Positions 1 to 7,004 of a stretch of DNA of 14,828 nt are shown here, piece by piece. Position numbers and translations under genes: made by a program. How positions within the stretch are numbered: the first letter of the stretch is position 1; every line of letters begins with the position of its first letter. Below the pieces are notes generated by a model. The model saw only the letters and a program-made list of their open reading frames with translations. It did no database searches and had not been told where the DNA came from. Origin of the DNA: Chlamydiota bacterium (lineage in GTDB: Bacteria > Chlamydiota > Chlamydiia > Chlamydiales > Simkaniaceae). The stretch is taken from NCBI GenBank assembly GCA_021772295.1, contig JAJFMG010000118.1, positions 1 to 14,828 of the forward strand, given 5' to 3'.

Positions 1-239
1 TAAGTGCAAATACTCACCGTTTTTCTCCAACTGTTCAATTCCAGCTAGGACTGTCTTATCAGACATATATTTACAATGATAAGCAACATTTCTATGTTGG
101 TCTAGGATATGAAAATAACTACTGGTGGAGACAAAACCAATCCATAAAAGTGGATAGCGGAGCTTCAAGACGTTACGAAAGAGTGTCTGAAGATATCGCA
201 ATGCATGGTATTACATTCGATGTCAAGTGGGATTTCTAA
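1..239 (+). CDS. MOMP-like outer membrane beta-barrel protein, 3' end only
   Basis: This is the last 78 codons of a gene that begins before the window, read in the frame ending at TAA 237-239. The C-terminus aligns with the ends of the four complete paralogues downstream: a QLGLSYQTYIYNDKQHFYV block matches their MQLGLVYDTY-x6-QQHLSI block, and MHGITFDVKWDF matches LHGLTLSAKLDF. The final residue is Phe, the usual C-terminal aromatic signal recognised by the BAM complex in outer-membrane barrels. The tail is more divergent than the four downstream copies are among themselves, with a Trp pair (YWWRQNQ) where they have YYFRxxQ. The protein presumably sits in the outer membrane as a porin or adhesin-like barrel. 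A strong terminator follows, so it closes its own transcription unit. The family call is from alignment with neighbours, not a database search. Confidence 0.85.
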   Translation, partial: SANTHRFSPTVQFQLGLSYQTYIYNDKQHFYVGLGYENNYWWRQNQSIKVDSGASRRYERVSEDIAMHGITFDVKWDF

Positions 240-265
240 TTCGTTAGAAATTACACTTACTCAAC

Positions 266-300
266 AAAAGCGAATCACTAAGTGGTTCGCTTTTTTTTTT
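266..300 (+). terminator. Rho-independent terminator of the first MOMP-like gene
   Basis: The inverted repeat GCGAATCACT / AGTGGTTCGC (270-279 and 281-290, one T-G wobble) gives a practical 8-bp stem with a 5-nt loop. Ten T residues follow at 291-300 and AAAA precedes it. It lies 27 bp after the stop at 239. Confidence 0.92.
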
Positions 301-465
301 GCTTAAAATAACTTTCAAATTAATAAATATTAGCACTATTTTGAGGAAAAAAGTAAAAAAAAATCCACTTGTGACTATTTCGATTTAAGATAGCTGCGAA
401 TGAAAATAGAGAGTCAAATCCGCTTTCAAAAAGAGCTGTAAAACAACAAATCGTTTCGATGTTAG

Positions 466-492
466 AAGAAGTGTTAAGAATCTACACTTCTT
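466..492. repeat. 9-bp inverted repeat (hairpin) in the gene-free stretch
   Basis: AAGAAGTGT (466-474) and ACACTTCTT (484-492) are perfect inverted repeats around a 9-nt loop. No T tract follows, so it is not a standard terminator. It could be an RNA structural element or a protein-binding site, or chance in AT-rich sequence. Confidence 0.5.
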
Positions 493-720
493 AAATTCCA
501 ATACCATCTAGCTGAGAATAGCTTTTCAACTCATAAAAAGTAGAAACGTGATTGGAAAAAAATAAGAAGCTCTGTTTTTTTTCAAGCAGACTTAAAAAAT
601 AAAACTACCCGATAAACTTTTGGAAATCATGCACACAAGCATACGCGTTTTTATCTGTCACAAGTAGGTTTGGATAGATTTTTAGACAAATGTTTAAAGC
701 TAAATACTTGTTTTTCTTAA

Positions 721-749
721 CGAAGCAAAATTTTGCTTCGGTTTTTTTT
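721..749 (+). terminator. Orphan Rho-independent terminator
   Basis: CGAAGCAAAA / TTTTGCTTCG forms a perfect 20-nt palindrome at 721-740, followed by G and eight T residues (742-749). There is no matching A tract on the left side, so it favours + strand termination. No + strand gene ends between the previous terminator at 300 and this one. Confidence 0.75.
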
Positions 750-779
750 CGAAAATAGGTTTGCAAATAATAATTTAAA

Positions 780-806
780 TTGTACTTTGTGATTTCTATG
801 TATAGA
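780..806 (+). promoter_or_regulatory. Weak candidate promoter for the first complete MOMP-like gene
   Basis: TTGTAC (780-785) and TATAGA (801-806) are separated by 15 bp, in the only region between the orphan terminator and the start codon at 842. The spacing is short and both hexamers are imperfect, so this is a position guess. A transcript from here would have a leader of about 30 nt containing a GCAAA-ttt-TTTGC mini-hairpin (817-829) before the ribosome-binding site. Confidence 0.25.
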
Positions 807-831
807 AAGACAAGAAGCAAATTTTTTGCAT

Positions 832-836
832 GAGGA
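832..836 (+). promoter_or_regulatory. Ribosome-binding site fixing the start at 842
   Basis: GAGGA lies 5 nt before ATG 842. The in-frame ATG at 830 overlaps this site and has no Shine-Dalgarno sequence of its own. Starting at 842 also gives a clean MKKN signal-peptide n-region. Confidence 0.75.
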
Positions 837-841
837 ATACT

Positions 842-1987
842 ATGAAAAAAAATCTCCTTTGGATGTCAACTTTATTTGCAAGTGCCCTTGTAGCTGGCCC
901 TGCAACTCTTGATGAGCTCAATGATCAGATGGAAGATGTTCGCGTTGAAACGCCCATTGGTGCATATGGCGCATATATGACAACAGCAAGACCTGAGGTA
1001 GATGTCTGCGGCGAAAAAATTTATTTCGCAATGGATGCAATCTACTGGAAGGCAAAAGTCGGAAGCACTGATTACGCTTATAGTGCAAACAGCCCTTTTG
1101 CAACGAAGCCGATTAAAGGATCAAATAAAGATGTGAGTTTCAATTTTGATTGGGGGCTTCAAGTCGGTGCTGGTCTTCATATCGATCATGGTGATTGGGA
1201 TTTAAGTGGGCAGTATACTTACTTTCAATCGAATGCTAGAGATTCCTATACCGCAGGCGCTAATGCTTCAGCAGTTCCTTTAAGAGCGTATCTGGGGATA
1301 ACAGATGTTGTTACCGGAAGAGATTTAAAATTTTGTACTAAAGTATATTCTCAGTTCTCACTCGATATGAATTCAGGAGAAGTAGTCCTTTCGAGAAATT
1401 ATTACAATAGCTCTAAGCTTTCTTTCAACCCACATTTTGGATTGAAAGGGGCTTGGATTAACTTGAATCAAGTTTCAAAATATTCTGGCGGCGATACAGC
1501 GCCACCTCTTATGGGTACAGGTCTTGGGGATGATAACGTAAAGGTTGCTGATGCAAGTAGGTTTGGTGGCGTTGGGCCAAAAGCCGGTTTTGATTCAAAA
1601 TGGTATTTAGACAATGGGTTCAGTATTTTTGGAAATATGGGAGCTAGCTTAATCTGGGGTCATATGCATGTAAATCATAAAGAGCGATTTTCACATCCAC
1701 CTGTAATTTATTCATCTCATACAGTTGAGGGGAAAGTTGGTGTTTCATCTTCAAACAGTCAATTTGTTCCTTATGCTGATATGCAACTTGGACTTGTGTA
1801 TGATACCTATATTAATGAAAAGCAGCAGCACTTAAGTATTAGCGCTGGTTACGATCTGCAATACTATTTCCGAATCAATCAAATGCTACTACCTGATGTG
1901 ACGAAGTTTATAGAATATGGTTACGACAAAGCAGATCAGGATTTAAGCATGCATGGTCTTACGATCACAGCAAAACTTGACTTTTAA
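842..1987 (+). CDS. MOMP-like outer membrane beta-barrel protein, paralogue 1
   Basis: The 381-residue product begins with a Sec signal peptide (MKKN, then a hydrophobic stretch ending near LVAG at residue 19). A short amphipathic helical segment follows (LDELNDQMEDVRVETP), then a long beta-strand-rich barrel domain starting at IYFAMDAIYWK. Conserved blocks shared with the next three genes include TDYAYS, FDWGLQ, HGDWDLS, PHFGLKGAW, YSGGD, MQLGLVYDTY, QQHLSIS and a C-terminal LDF. The order resembles the Legionella-type major outer membrane protein family reported to be expanded in Simkania-like chlamydiae (from memory). The mature protein has two Cys (DVCGEK and FCTKV), far fewer than classical Chlamydia MOMP, so heavy disulfide cross-linking of the envelope through it is unlikely. 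It is the first gene of a three-gene unit. The N-region codes through an A8 tract (845-852). The role, porin or adhesin, is inferred. Confidence 0.85.
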   Translation: MKKNLLWMSTLFASALVAGPATLDELNDQMEDVRVETPIGAYGAYMTTARPEVDVCGEKIYFAMDAIYWKAKVGSTDYAYSANSPFATKPIKGSNKDVSFNFDWGLQVGAGLHIDHGDWDLSGQYTYFQSNARDSYTAGANASAVPLRAYLGITDVVTGRDLKFCTKVYSQFSLDMNSGEVVLSRNYYNSSKLSFNPHFGLKGAWINLNQVSKYSGGDTAPPLMGTGLGDDNVKVADASRFGGVGPKAGFDSKWYLDNGFSIFGNMGASLIWGHMHVNHKERFSHPPVIYSSHTVEGKVGVSSSNSQFVPYADMQLGLVYDTYINEKQQHLSISAGYDLQYYFRINQMLLPDVTKFIEYGYDKADQDLSMHGLTITAKLDF

Positions 1988-2010
1988 AGGAGTATTACAA
2001 AGGAAGAATT

Positions 2011-3174
2011 ATGAATAAGAATTTTCTAATAATTGCAGCTTTTACTGCAACGATTACTACGTCCTTTGCATTTGGAGCAATACCTAAAAGCTCAAGTGTT
2101 GAAAGTCTTGATGCGCAAATGAAGGATATAAGAACACAAACTCCAGTAGATACTTATGGCGCTTCTATGAGAAATGCAGCTCCAAAAGTGGATGGGAGCG
2201 GGGTGTTTATCACAGCAGATGCCCTTTTCTGGAAAGCGAATGTAGGTGGAACAGATTATGCCTTTAGTGATAATCATCCAGCTGCGTTGCCTCCTAAAAA
2301 AGGGAACAATAAAGATATAAATTTTGGTTGGGACTGGGGCCTTCGAGCTGGGATTGGTTTTAATACGAATCATGGCGACTGGGATCTCTCAGCGGTATAT
2401 ACATACTTCAATGCTGACGGATCAGACACCTATAATGCTGGCATCAATAGCTCGGCTGTACCGCTTAAATCTTCTTCCGGTATATCCACGGCTGTTGGAG
2501 ACGGAGATCGACGAGATTTTGCCTATTGTAAGAAAGCACATTCTCAGTTTGATTTTAATTTAAATTCTGTTGAATTAGAGCTAAAGCGAAGCTACTTTAA
2601 CAGTAAAAAAATAGCCTTTACTCCTCACATTGGTTTGAAGGGAGCATGGCTTGATCTTGATCAAACTACTAGATATTCTGGTGGAGACAAAATCGATATT
2701 GATCCAACAGATGAAGTCCTTGGACTTGAAGTGGATAATGTGAAAGTAAATGATGGGAATCGATTTTCAGGAATTGGACCAAGAGCTGGATTTCATTCAA
2801 GAGCAACACTTGGAAATGGATTTAGCGTGTTCGGACAGTTTGCAGGAAGTTTTATTTGGGGACAATTCAATACAAGACACAAAGAAGTCTTTTCTGCAGA
2901 TCCAGATCGATATAAAGTATCTATTTCTTCATCTATGAGTCAATTTACACCGAATGCTGACATGCAATTAGGTCTTGTATACGACACATATTTAAATATG
3001 AAGCAACAGCACTTAACCATTAGCGCTGGATATGATCTGCAATACTACTTTCGAGTAAGTCAAAGTTTATATCCCGATAAAGTAAGAAACCCTTTACTTG
3101 TATTTGCATATGACCGCCTAGCGCAAGATGCAAGTTTGCATGGGCTTACTTTAAGTGCAAAATTAGACTTTTAA
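2011..3174 (+). CDS. MOMP-like outer membrane beta-barrel protein, paralogue 2
   Basis: The product is 387 residues. AGGA (2001-2004) sits 6 nt before ATG 2011. The signal peptide runs to about SFA at residues 19-21, followed by the helical linker VESLDAQMKDIRTQTP and the barrel domain from VFITADALFWK. It is collinear with paralogue 1 through its length (TDYAFS, WDWGLRAG, HGDWDLSAVYTYF, PHIGLKGAWLDLDQ, YSGGD, MQLGLVYDTYLN, QQHLTISAGYDLQYYFR, LHGLTLSAKLDF). Differences cluster in segments expected to be surface loops, for example residues 150-168 and 230-245, where it is longer. It has a single Cys (AYCKK) at the column where paralogues 1 and 3 also have Cys. The gene is 23 bp downstream of paralogue 1 without a terminator, so the two are cotranscribed. 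The likely location is the outer membrane. Confidence 0.85.
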   Translation: MNKNFLIIAAFTATITTSFAFGAIPKSSSVESLDAQMKDIRTQTPVDTYGASMRNAAPKVDGSGVFITADALFWKANVGGTDYAFSDNHPAALPPKKGNNKDINFGWDWGLRAGIGFNTNHGDWDLSAVYTYFNADGSDTYNAGINSSAVPLKSSSGISTAVGDGDRRDFAYCKKAHSQFDFNLNSVELELKRSYFNSKKIAFTPHIGLKGAWLDLDQTTRYSGGDKIDIDPTDEVLGLEVDNVKVNDGNRFSGIGPRAGFHSRATLGNGFSVFGQFAGSFIWGQFNTRHKEVFSADPDRYKVSISSSMSQFTPNADMQLGLVYDTYLNMKQQHLTISAGYDLQYYFRVSQSLYPDKVRNPLLVFAYDRLAQDASLHGLTLSAKLDF

Positions 3175-3199
3175 AAGAGGCATTATTTAGAGGAAAATT

Positions 3200-4342
3200 A
3201 TGATAAAAAAAATTCTTTTTTCATCGGCAATATTGCCCCTAGTATTATCAGGTTCAATATTTGCAGCATATGGAAATTCAAAAACTTTAGAAGAAGTTAC
3301 AACCAAAATGGATCAGGTTGGAACAGTTAATGTATCTGATACGTTTGGTACATATATGACAAATGCATCTCCAAATATTGAAGGTGCAGATGTTTTTATT
3401 CGAGCTGATGCGCTTTACTGGAAAGCGTATGTCTCAGGAACAGACTACGCTTATAGTGATGATACTTCATTTGTGATTGCCCCTATAAGTGGGAGAAACA
3501 AAGATGTTACTTTTTCATTTGATTGGGGTCTAAGAGCGGGGCTTGGTATAAATTTTGATCAGTCGGGTTGGGATACATCCCTTACTTATACTTATTTTAA
3601 TACTGGTGGCTCTCATAACTATACATCAGGCGCTGGAAATACTGCGATGCAGTTAAGAGCATATCCTGATATTACTGAAATTGAAACAAGTGACTCTTTT
3701 CAATTTTGTGAAAAAGCAACATCAAAAGTTGATTTTAATATCAATGCTGTAGATCTTGAATTTGCAAGAAGCTATTACAATAGCTCTAAATTGTCGTTTA
3801 GGCCTCATTTTGGTTTAAAAGGAGTGTGGATCGATTTAGATCAGGATATTACATATGCTGGTGGTCAAAAGTTTGGAGACATTCTTGGCCTTGTCAATGA
3901 AAATGTTAAAGTGAGTGATGGTAATCGCTTTGGCGGAATAGGTCCTAGAGGGGGGGTAAACTCAAAATGGTATCTTACCAATGGATTTAGTATTTTTGGA
4001 AACTTTGCAGGAAGTTTCATGTGGGGAAATTTGAAGGTACAACATAAGGAAAAGTACTCAAGGAATCCAGATAGAGACAAGGTCAGTATTACAGCAAATC
4101 TGAAGCAGCTTACACCTAATTTAGATATGCAACTCGGTCTTGTTTTCGATAAGTATTTAAATAATAATCAGCAGCATTTATCTATTGCAGCAGGTTTTGA
4201 TGCGCAGTACTATTTTCGAGTAAACCAAATGCTTATAGTTGATCAAATGACATCTTCTGATTACCCCTACTTTTCATATAAGAGACCAGGTAAGGATGCG
4301 AGTTTGCATGGCTTAACACTGAGCGCTAAGCTTGATTTCTAA
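3200..4342 (+). CDS. MOMP-like outer membrane beta-barrel protein, paralogue 3
   Basis: The product is 380 residues. GAGGA (3190-3194) lies 5 nt before ATG 3200. The signal peptide (MIKKILF to about SIFA at residue 22) is encoded over an A8 tract. A helical linker (LEEVTTKMDQVGTV) and a barrel domain from VFIRADALYWK follow. It shares all conserved blocks with its neighbours and is closest to paralogue 1 in the YYNSSKLSF and SKWYLxNGFSIFGN segments and to paralogue 2 at the C-terminus, a mosaic pattern that could reflect recombination between copies. It has one Cys (QFCEK). Residues 251-252 are encoded in a run of seven G (3950-3956): one lost G brings a TAA directly after the tract, and one gained G gives a TAG about 12 codons later. 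It is the last gene of the three-gene unit, closed by the terminator at 4368. Confidence 0.85.
   Translation: MIKKILFSSAILPLVLSGSIFAAYGNSKTLEEVTTKMDQVGTVNVSDTFGTYMTNASPNIEGADVFIRADALYWKAYVSGTDYAYSDDTSFVIAPISGRNKDVTFSFDWGLRAGLGINFDQSGWDTSLTYTYFNTGGSHNYTSGAGNTAMQLRAYPDITEIETSDSFQFCEKATSKVDFNINAVDLEFARSYYNSSKLSFRPHFGLKGVWIDLDQDITYAGGQKFGDILGLVNENVKVSDGNRFGGIGPRGGVNSKWYLTNGFSIFGNFAGSFMWGNLKVQHKEKYSRNPDRDKVSITANLKQLTPNLDMQLGLVFDKYLNNNQQHLSIAAGFDAQYYFRVNQMLIVDQMTSSDYPYFSYKRPGKDASLHGLTLSAKLDF
3950..3956 (+). repeat. G7 homopolymer inside MOMP-like paralogue 3
   Basis: AGA-GGGGGGG-TA is the longest G run I noticed in this AT-rich window. It encodes Gly-Gly where the paralogues have Ala-Gly. Slippage by one base in either direction truncates the barrel at about two thirds of its length. 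Confidence 0.85.
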
Positions 4343-4367
4343 ATAGAATCGTTATCTTTTTTCAATT

Positions 4368-4401
4368 GGAGTAAAACAGTTTTGTTTTACTCCTTTTTTT
4401 T
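4368..4401 (+). terminator. Rho-independent terminator of the three-gene MOMP unit
   Basis: GGAGTAAAAC (4368-4377) pairs perfectly with GTTTTACTCC (4384-4393) around a 6-nt loop, followed by eight T. It is 25 bp after the stop of paralogue 3. Confidence 0.93.
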
Positions 4402-4426
4402 ATTTTAAATAATTTAATAAATAGTT

Positions 4427-4454
4427 TTGTCATATTACTAATATTTGCTATACG
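4427..4454 (+). promoter_or_regulatory. Sigma-70-type promoter of MOMP-like paralogue 4
   Basis: TTGTCA (4427-4432), a 16-bp spacer and TATACG (4449-4454), with an extended -10 TGC directly before it. It is placed between the upstream terminator and ATG 4482. The predicted transcript start is near 4461, giving a leader of only about 20 nt. Confidence 0.6.
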
Positions 4455-4481
4455 TAAAACTATAAACTAAAATAGTTTGAT

Positions 4482-5579
4482 ATGTGCAAGTTTCTATTTA
4501 CTAATTTTATATTGTTAAGTTTTCTTCTAAGTCCAAATGCTTTATTGGGTTTTTCTAGTAATATGGAACAGCTAAAGAAAAAAGTGAAAGACTTAGAAGT
4601 TAAGATGGACACAATTGCTGCTGAAAATGCAGAAGGCTCTTACGGAATTAATGTTACAAGAGCGAGCCCCGATGTTTTTGGAAAAGGAATTTATTTTACA
4701 GTAGATCTTTTGTTTTGGCATCCTAAAGTAGATAAAACCTCTTTTGCATACTCTAATAGTAATCAAGGCGTTGTAGCTCCAATACATGGGAGTAATAAAT
4801 CAATTTCCTTTGGATGGGATATGGGTTTTCGCTTCGGTGCAGGTTATAATATTTCTCATGATGATTGGGATATTTATTTAACGTATACACAGTTTGAGGC
4901 AAGCGACACTAAGTCAACCCATGCCGCTGGACTATCAACAGTGATTCCATTAAAGGGATCATTTATTACAAGTAATGGTGTTGATAAGGCAAAAGCTGAT
5001 TTTGCCTTTGATTATTACAGTTTTGATCTATCTCTTGGTAAGTACTACTTTATTAGTTCAAGTCTTGCTCTGCGTCCTTTTTTCGGGCTTAAAAATGCTT
5101 GGGTAGATTTGGCGCAAAGAACCACATATTCTGGCGGAGCGGCACTTGGTAACAATATGGAAAAGATTAAAGACAGCAGTAACTTTTGGGGAGCTGGGGC
5201 GCTTATGGGATTTAATTCCCTTTGGTTTTTATCGAATCATGTGCATCTCTTTAGCAATTTCTCGAACACATTTCTTTATGGATTATTTGATGTGGAACAC
5301 CGAGAAAAACTAACGCCCAATCCAACTAATAAAATTAAAATCAAAGATGGATTTCATCGCTTTGTTCCCATGGTTGAGTTTAGCTCGGGCGTCGCTTTTC
5401 GAACTTATCTCAATCGTAAGAAAAATCACCTAGAGGTTAAACTTGGCTACCAAGGACAATTCATGTGGGATATTAACCAGATGATGGAGGTCTATGAATA
5501 TAACGCCATGCGTTATAGTTCCCAAAATGGTGATGCAAGTCTACACGGCGTAACTCTATCTGCTATTTTAGATTTTTAG
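4482..5579 (+). CDS. MOMP-like outer membrane beta-barrel protein, paralogue 4 (divergent)
   Basis: The product is 365 residues. The signal peptide (MCKFLFTNF to about NALLG at residue 23) precedes a longer, more charged coiled-coil-like segment (MEQLKKKVKDLEVKMDTIAA) and a barrel domain from IYFTVDLLFWH. It keeps the family blocks TSFAYS, FGWDMGFRFGAGY, HDDWDIYLTYTQF, PFFGLKNAWVDL, YSGG and LHGVTLSAILDF but is clearly the most diverged of the four complete copies. It lacks the Cys near the middle of the barrel that the other three share (AKADFAF in its place), so the mature protein is Cys-free. It stands apart: a 139-bp upstream gap with a terminator and its own promoter, and no recognisable Shine-Dalgarno before ATG 4482, which is preceded by AT-only sequence. 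Its stop overlaps the end of the convergent dihydrouridine synthase gene by 4 bp. Confidence 0.83.
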   Translation: MCKFLFTNFILLSFLLSPNALLGFSSNMEQLKKKVKDLEVKMDTIAAENAEGSYGINVTRASPDVFGKGIYFTVDLLFWHPKVDKTSFAYSNSNQGVVAPIHGSNKSISFGWDMGFRFGAGYNISHDDWDIYLTYTQFEASDTKSTHAAGLSTVIPLKGSFITSNGVDKAKADFAFDYYSFDLSLGKYYFISSSLALRPFFGLKNAWVDLAQRTTYSGGAALGNNMEKIKDSSNFWGAGALMGFNSLWFLSNHVHLFSNFSNTFLYGLFDVEHREKLTPNPTNKIKIKDGFHRFVPMVEFSSGVAFRTYLNRKKNHLEVKLGYQGQFMWDINQMMEVYEYNAMRYSSQNGDASLHGVTLSAILDF

Positions 5580-6610
5580 ACTGATTGCAATATTTTTTGC
5601 TTTTCATCTAGATCAGTTGTATAGAAAGCTCTTTCAAAATCATACTCATGTATTAAGGTAATAGCATCTTCAAGCGTTTTTGCTTGATTGATACTGATCC
5701 GAAGTTTTTTTGTGCCCACACCTTTTTTTAAATACCAGCAAGCAACTCTACGAAGATCAATTAGAGCTCTACGATTATTTTGATAGGCTATGATAAAGGA
5801 AAGGTGTTTTAGAATAAGGTCTCTATATTCAGAGCCTGTAAAACAAAATGGATTTTCGCCCCTATCTACAGCTTCGATTTCTTTAGCAATCCAAGGTTGA
5901 CCGAGGGTTCCTCGAGAGATTAATACACCATCGCAATCTGTTTGCTTGAAAATTCTTTGCGCTGCATAACCATCAAAAATATCTCCATTACCGATTACTT
6001 TGATGCTCGTCGCAGCTTCTTTGCAGGCCTTTATATGATCCCAATTCGCAAATCCCTTGTACCTTTGCATTCTTGTTCGCCCATGAATAGTGATTGCTTT
6101 TGCGCCAGCTTGCTCTGCAATTTTTGTAATCTCATGAGCATTGATATTGTCATCATCCCATCCAGCTCTAATCTTAACAGTTACAGGAATATCAACACTT
6201 TTTTGCATCAGATAAAGAATTTCGCCAATAAGATGTGGGTTTTTTAGCATACCAGAACCACTGCCATCTTTTGTGACTTTGTCAACTGGGCAACCGCAAT
6301 TTAAATCGAGAACATCGAATCCAAGATCTTCAATAATTTGTGCGCAAGTAGAAGCAAGCTCAGGCTTGCTTCCGCAGATTTGAGCGCCTGTTTTTACGTT
6401 TAGTTTGGCAAAGTCAAGTAATCTATAGGTGTGGGCATCATGACGCGCTAACGCGTCCATTTTGACCATTTCACAAAAGACAAGAGATGGGTTGTAGAGT
6501 GCAGCCATTTGCCTAAAAGGGTAGTCGCTGCAACCTGCGAGTGGGGCATAAATAATATTGCTTGGAAGTGTGAGGTTTCCAAGCTTTAAGGGGGCGATTC
6601 TTTTTTTCAT
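5576..6610 (-). CDS. dus: tRNA-dihydrouridine synthase (DusB-like)
   Basis: This flavoenzyme reduces uridine to dihydrouridine in the D-loop of tRNAs using FMN and NADPH, in the cytoplasm. The 344-residue protein has the usual family length. Visible motifs: the FMN-barrel start IIYAPLAGCSDYPFR (residues 19-33), the active-site motif LNCGCPVDKV (103-112) with catalytic Cys107, KIRAGW (146-151) with the FMN-contacting Lys146, IHGRTR (175-180), GNGDI (207-211) and SRGTLGQPWI (232-241). Together these are diagnostic for the Dus family. The DusB-like assignment comes from overall motif spelling and is less certain than the family. The start codon overlaps the stop of the upstream yggT-like gene as TAATG, implying translational coupling. 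The 3' end converges on MOMP-like paralogue 4 with a 4-bp overlap and no terminator between them. Confidence 0.95.
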   Translation of the reverse strand: MKKRIAPLKLGNLTLPSNIIYAPLAGCSDYPFRQMAALYNPSLVFCEMVKMDALARHDAHTYRLLDFAKLNVKTGAQICGSKPELASTCAQIIEDLGFDVLDLNCGCPVDKVTKDGSGSGMLKNPHLIGEILYLMQKSVDIPVTVKIRAGWDDDNINAHEITKIAEQAGAKAITIHGRTRMQRYKGFANWDHIKACKEAATSIKVIGNGDIFDGYAAQRIFKQTDCDGVLISRGTLGQPWIAKEIEAVDRGENPFCFTGSEYRDLILKHLSFIIAYQNNRRALIDLRRVACWYLKKGVGTKKLRISINQAKTLEDAITLIHEYDFERAFYTTDLDEKQKILQSV

Positions 6611-6861
6611 TAGGCGATTAAATGCAGTACTACTTTTTCTAAGACTCGGAATGCGATAAAGGCCACAAGCGGACTTAAATCAAGCACCCCACCGATTGGT
6701 GGAATAAACCTTCTAAAAAGGTTTAAGTAAGGATCCGTGTAATAGTATACAAAGCGCAAGATTTTATACCTTGAAAGGTTTGGAAACCAAGAGCTTATAA
6801 CTCTAATAAAGAGCATTACAAAGTAAATATTAAAAAGAAGTTGGACAATACGTAATAACAT
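6610..6861 (-). CDS. YggT family inner membrane protein
   Basis: This 83-residue protein has two hydrophobic segments (about residues 3-25 and 60-80) flanking the conserved core YYYTDPYLNLFRRFIPP, then GGVLDLSPLVAF. That core is the signature of the YggT family: a short loop with Pro-Tyr/Leu, a basic run, IPP and D-x-SP. Family members are small membrane proteins of poorly defined function, linked in different bacteria to osmotic stress tolerance, cell division or photosystem biogenesis. The length matches one repeat unit; many proteobacterial members have two. It is the first gene of a two-gene unit with the dihydrouridine synthase. No clear Shine-Dalgarno precedes the ATG, and a TATACT hexamer lies only 8 bp upstream, which would make the mRNA nearly leaderless. 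Confidence 0.88.
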   Translation of the reverse strand: MLLRIVQLLFNIYFVMLFIRVISSWFPNLSRYKILRFVYYYTDPYLNLFRRFIPPIGGVLDLSPLVAFIAFRVLEKVVLHLIA

Positions 6862-6869
6862 AGCAACAG

Positions 6870-6898
6870 AGTATAGTAAAAGGTCACATTATGAGGAA
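6870..6898 (-). promoter_or_regulatory. Candidate promoter of the yggT-dus unit
   Basis: On the minus strand, TTCCTC (6898-6893) and TATACT (6875-6870) have a 17-bp spacer. The -10 is near consensus and the -35 is poor. The -10 ends 8 bp before the ATG at 6861, so the transcript would start at or just before the start codon, which fits the missing Shine-Dalgarno. Confidence 0.3.
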
Positions 6899-6955
6899 GT
6901 GAATAGATTTGTTCGTTCAAGCATTTTTGCGCAAAAGGGAGGAATGCAATAGAAG

Positions 6956-6984
6956 TTGCTTAGAATTTTTTTGAATGTTAATTT
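6956..6984 (+). promoter_or_regulatory. Candidate promoter of the sulfotransferase-like gene cluster
   Basis: TTGCTT (6956-6961), a 17-bp spacer and TAATTT (6979-6984), preceded by TGT as an extended -10. It lies in the 154-bp gap between the divergent yggT-like gene and ATG 7016, giving a leader of about 25 nt that contains the Shine-Dalgarno. Confidence 0.35.
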
Positions 6985-7004
6985 CTCCCTTAATTTTTTT
7001 TCAA

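Larger units (their letters stand above)
301..841. other. Gene-free stretch of about 540 bp, possible small-RNA locus
   Basis: No convincing protein gene is visible. Reading frames on the + strand are interrupted within about 15 codons, and the 71-codon minus-strand frame at 605-820 runs through a terminator palindrome and lacks any family signature. The stretch holds a 9-bp hairpin at 466-492, a perfect 20-nt palindrome plus T tract at 721-749 that looks like a + strand terminator, and the upstream region of the first complete MOMP-like gene. A terminator with no gene in front of it implies either an untranslated RNA ending near 749 or a remnant of a deleted gene. I see no tRNA cloverleaf and no remnant of MOMP coding sequence. 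Confidence 0.5.

Noticed and set aside
605..820. 71-codon minus-strand frame in the gene-free stretch
   Set aside because: It reads through the perfect palindrome and T tract at 721-749 and the upstream region of the 842 gene, and shows no domain, signal peptide or ribosome-binding site.
830..841. Earlier ATG for MOMP-like paralogue 1
   Set aside because: It overlaps the GAGGA ribosome-binding site that serves ATG 842 and would add MRNT before a standard MKKN signal peptide.
842..5579. Polymorphic membrane protein (Pmp) autotransporters
   Set aside because: There are no FxxN or GGAI repeats and the length of about 380 residues is far too short; the single-barrel MOMP-like pattern fits instead.
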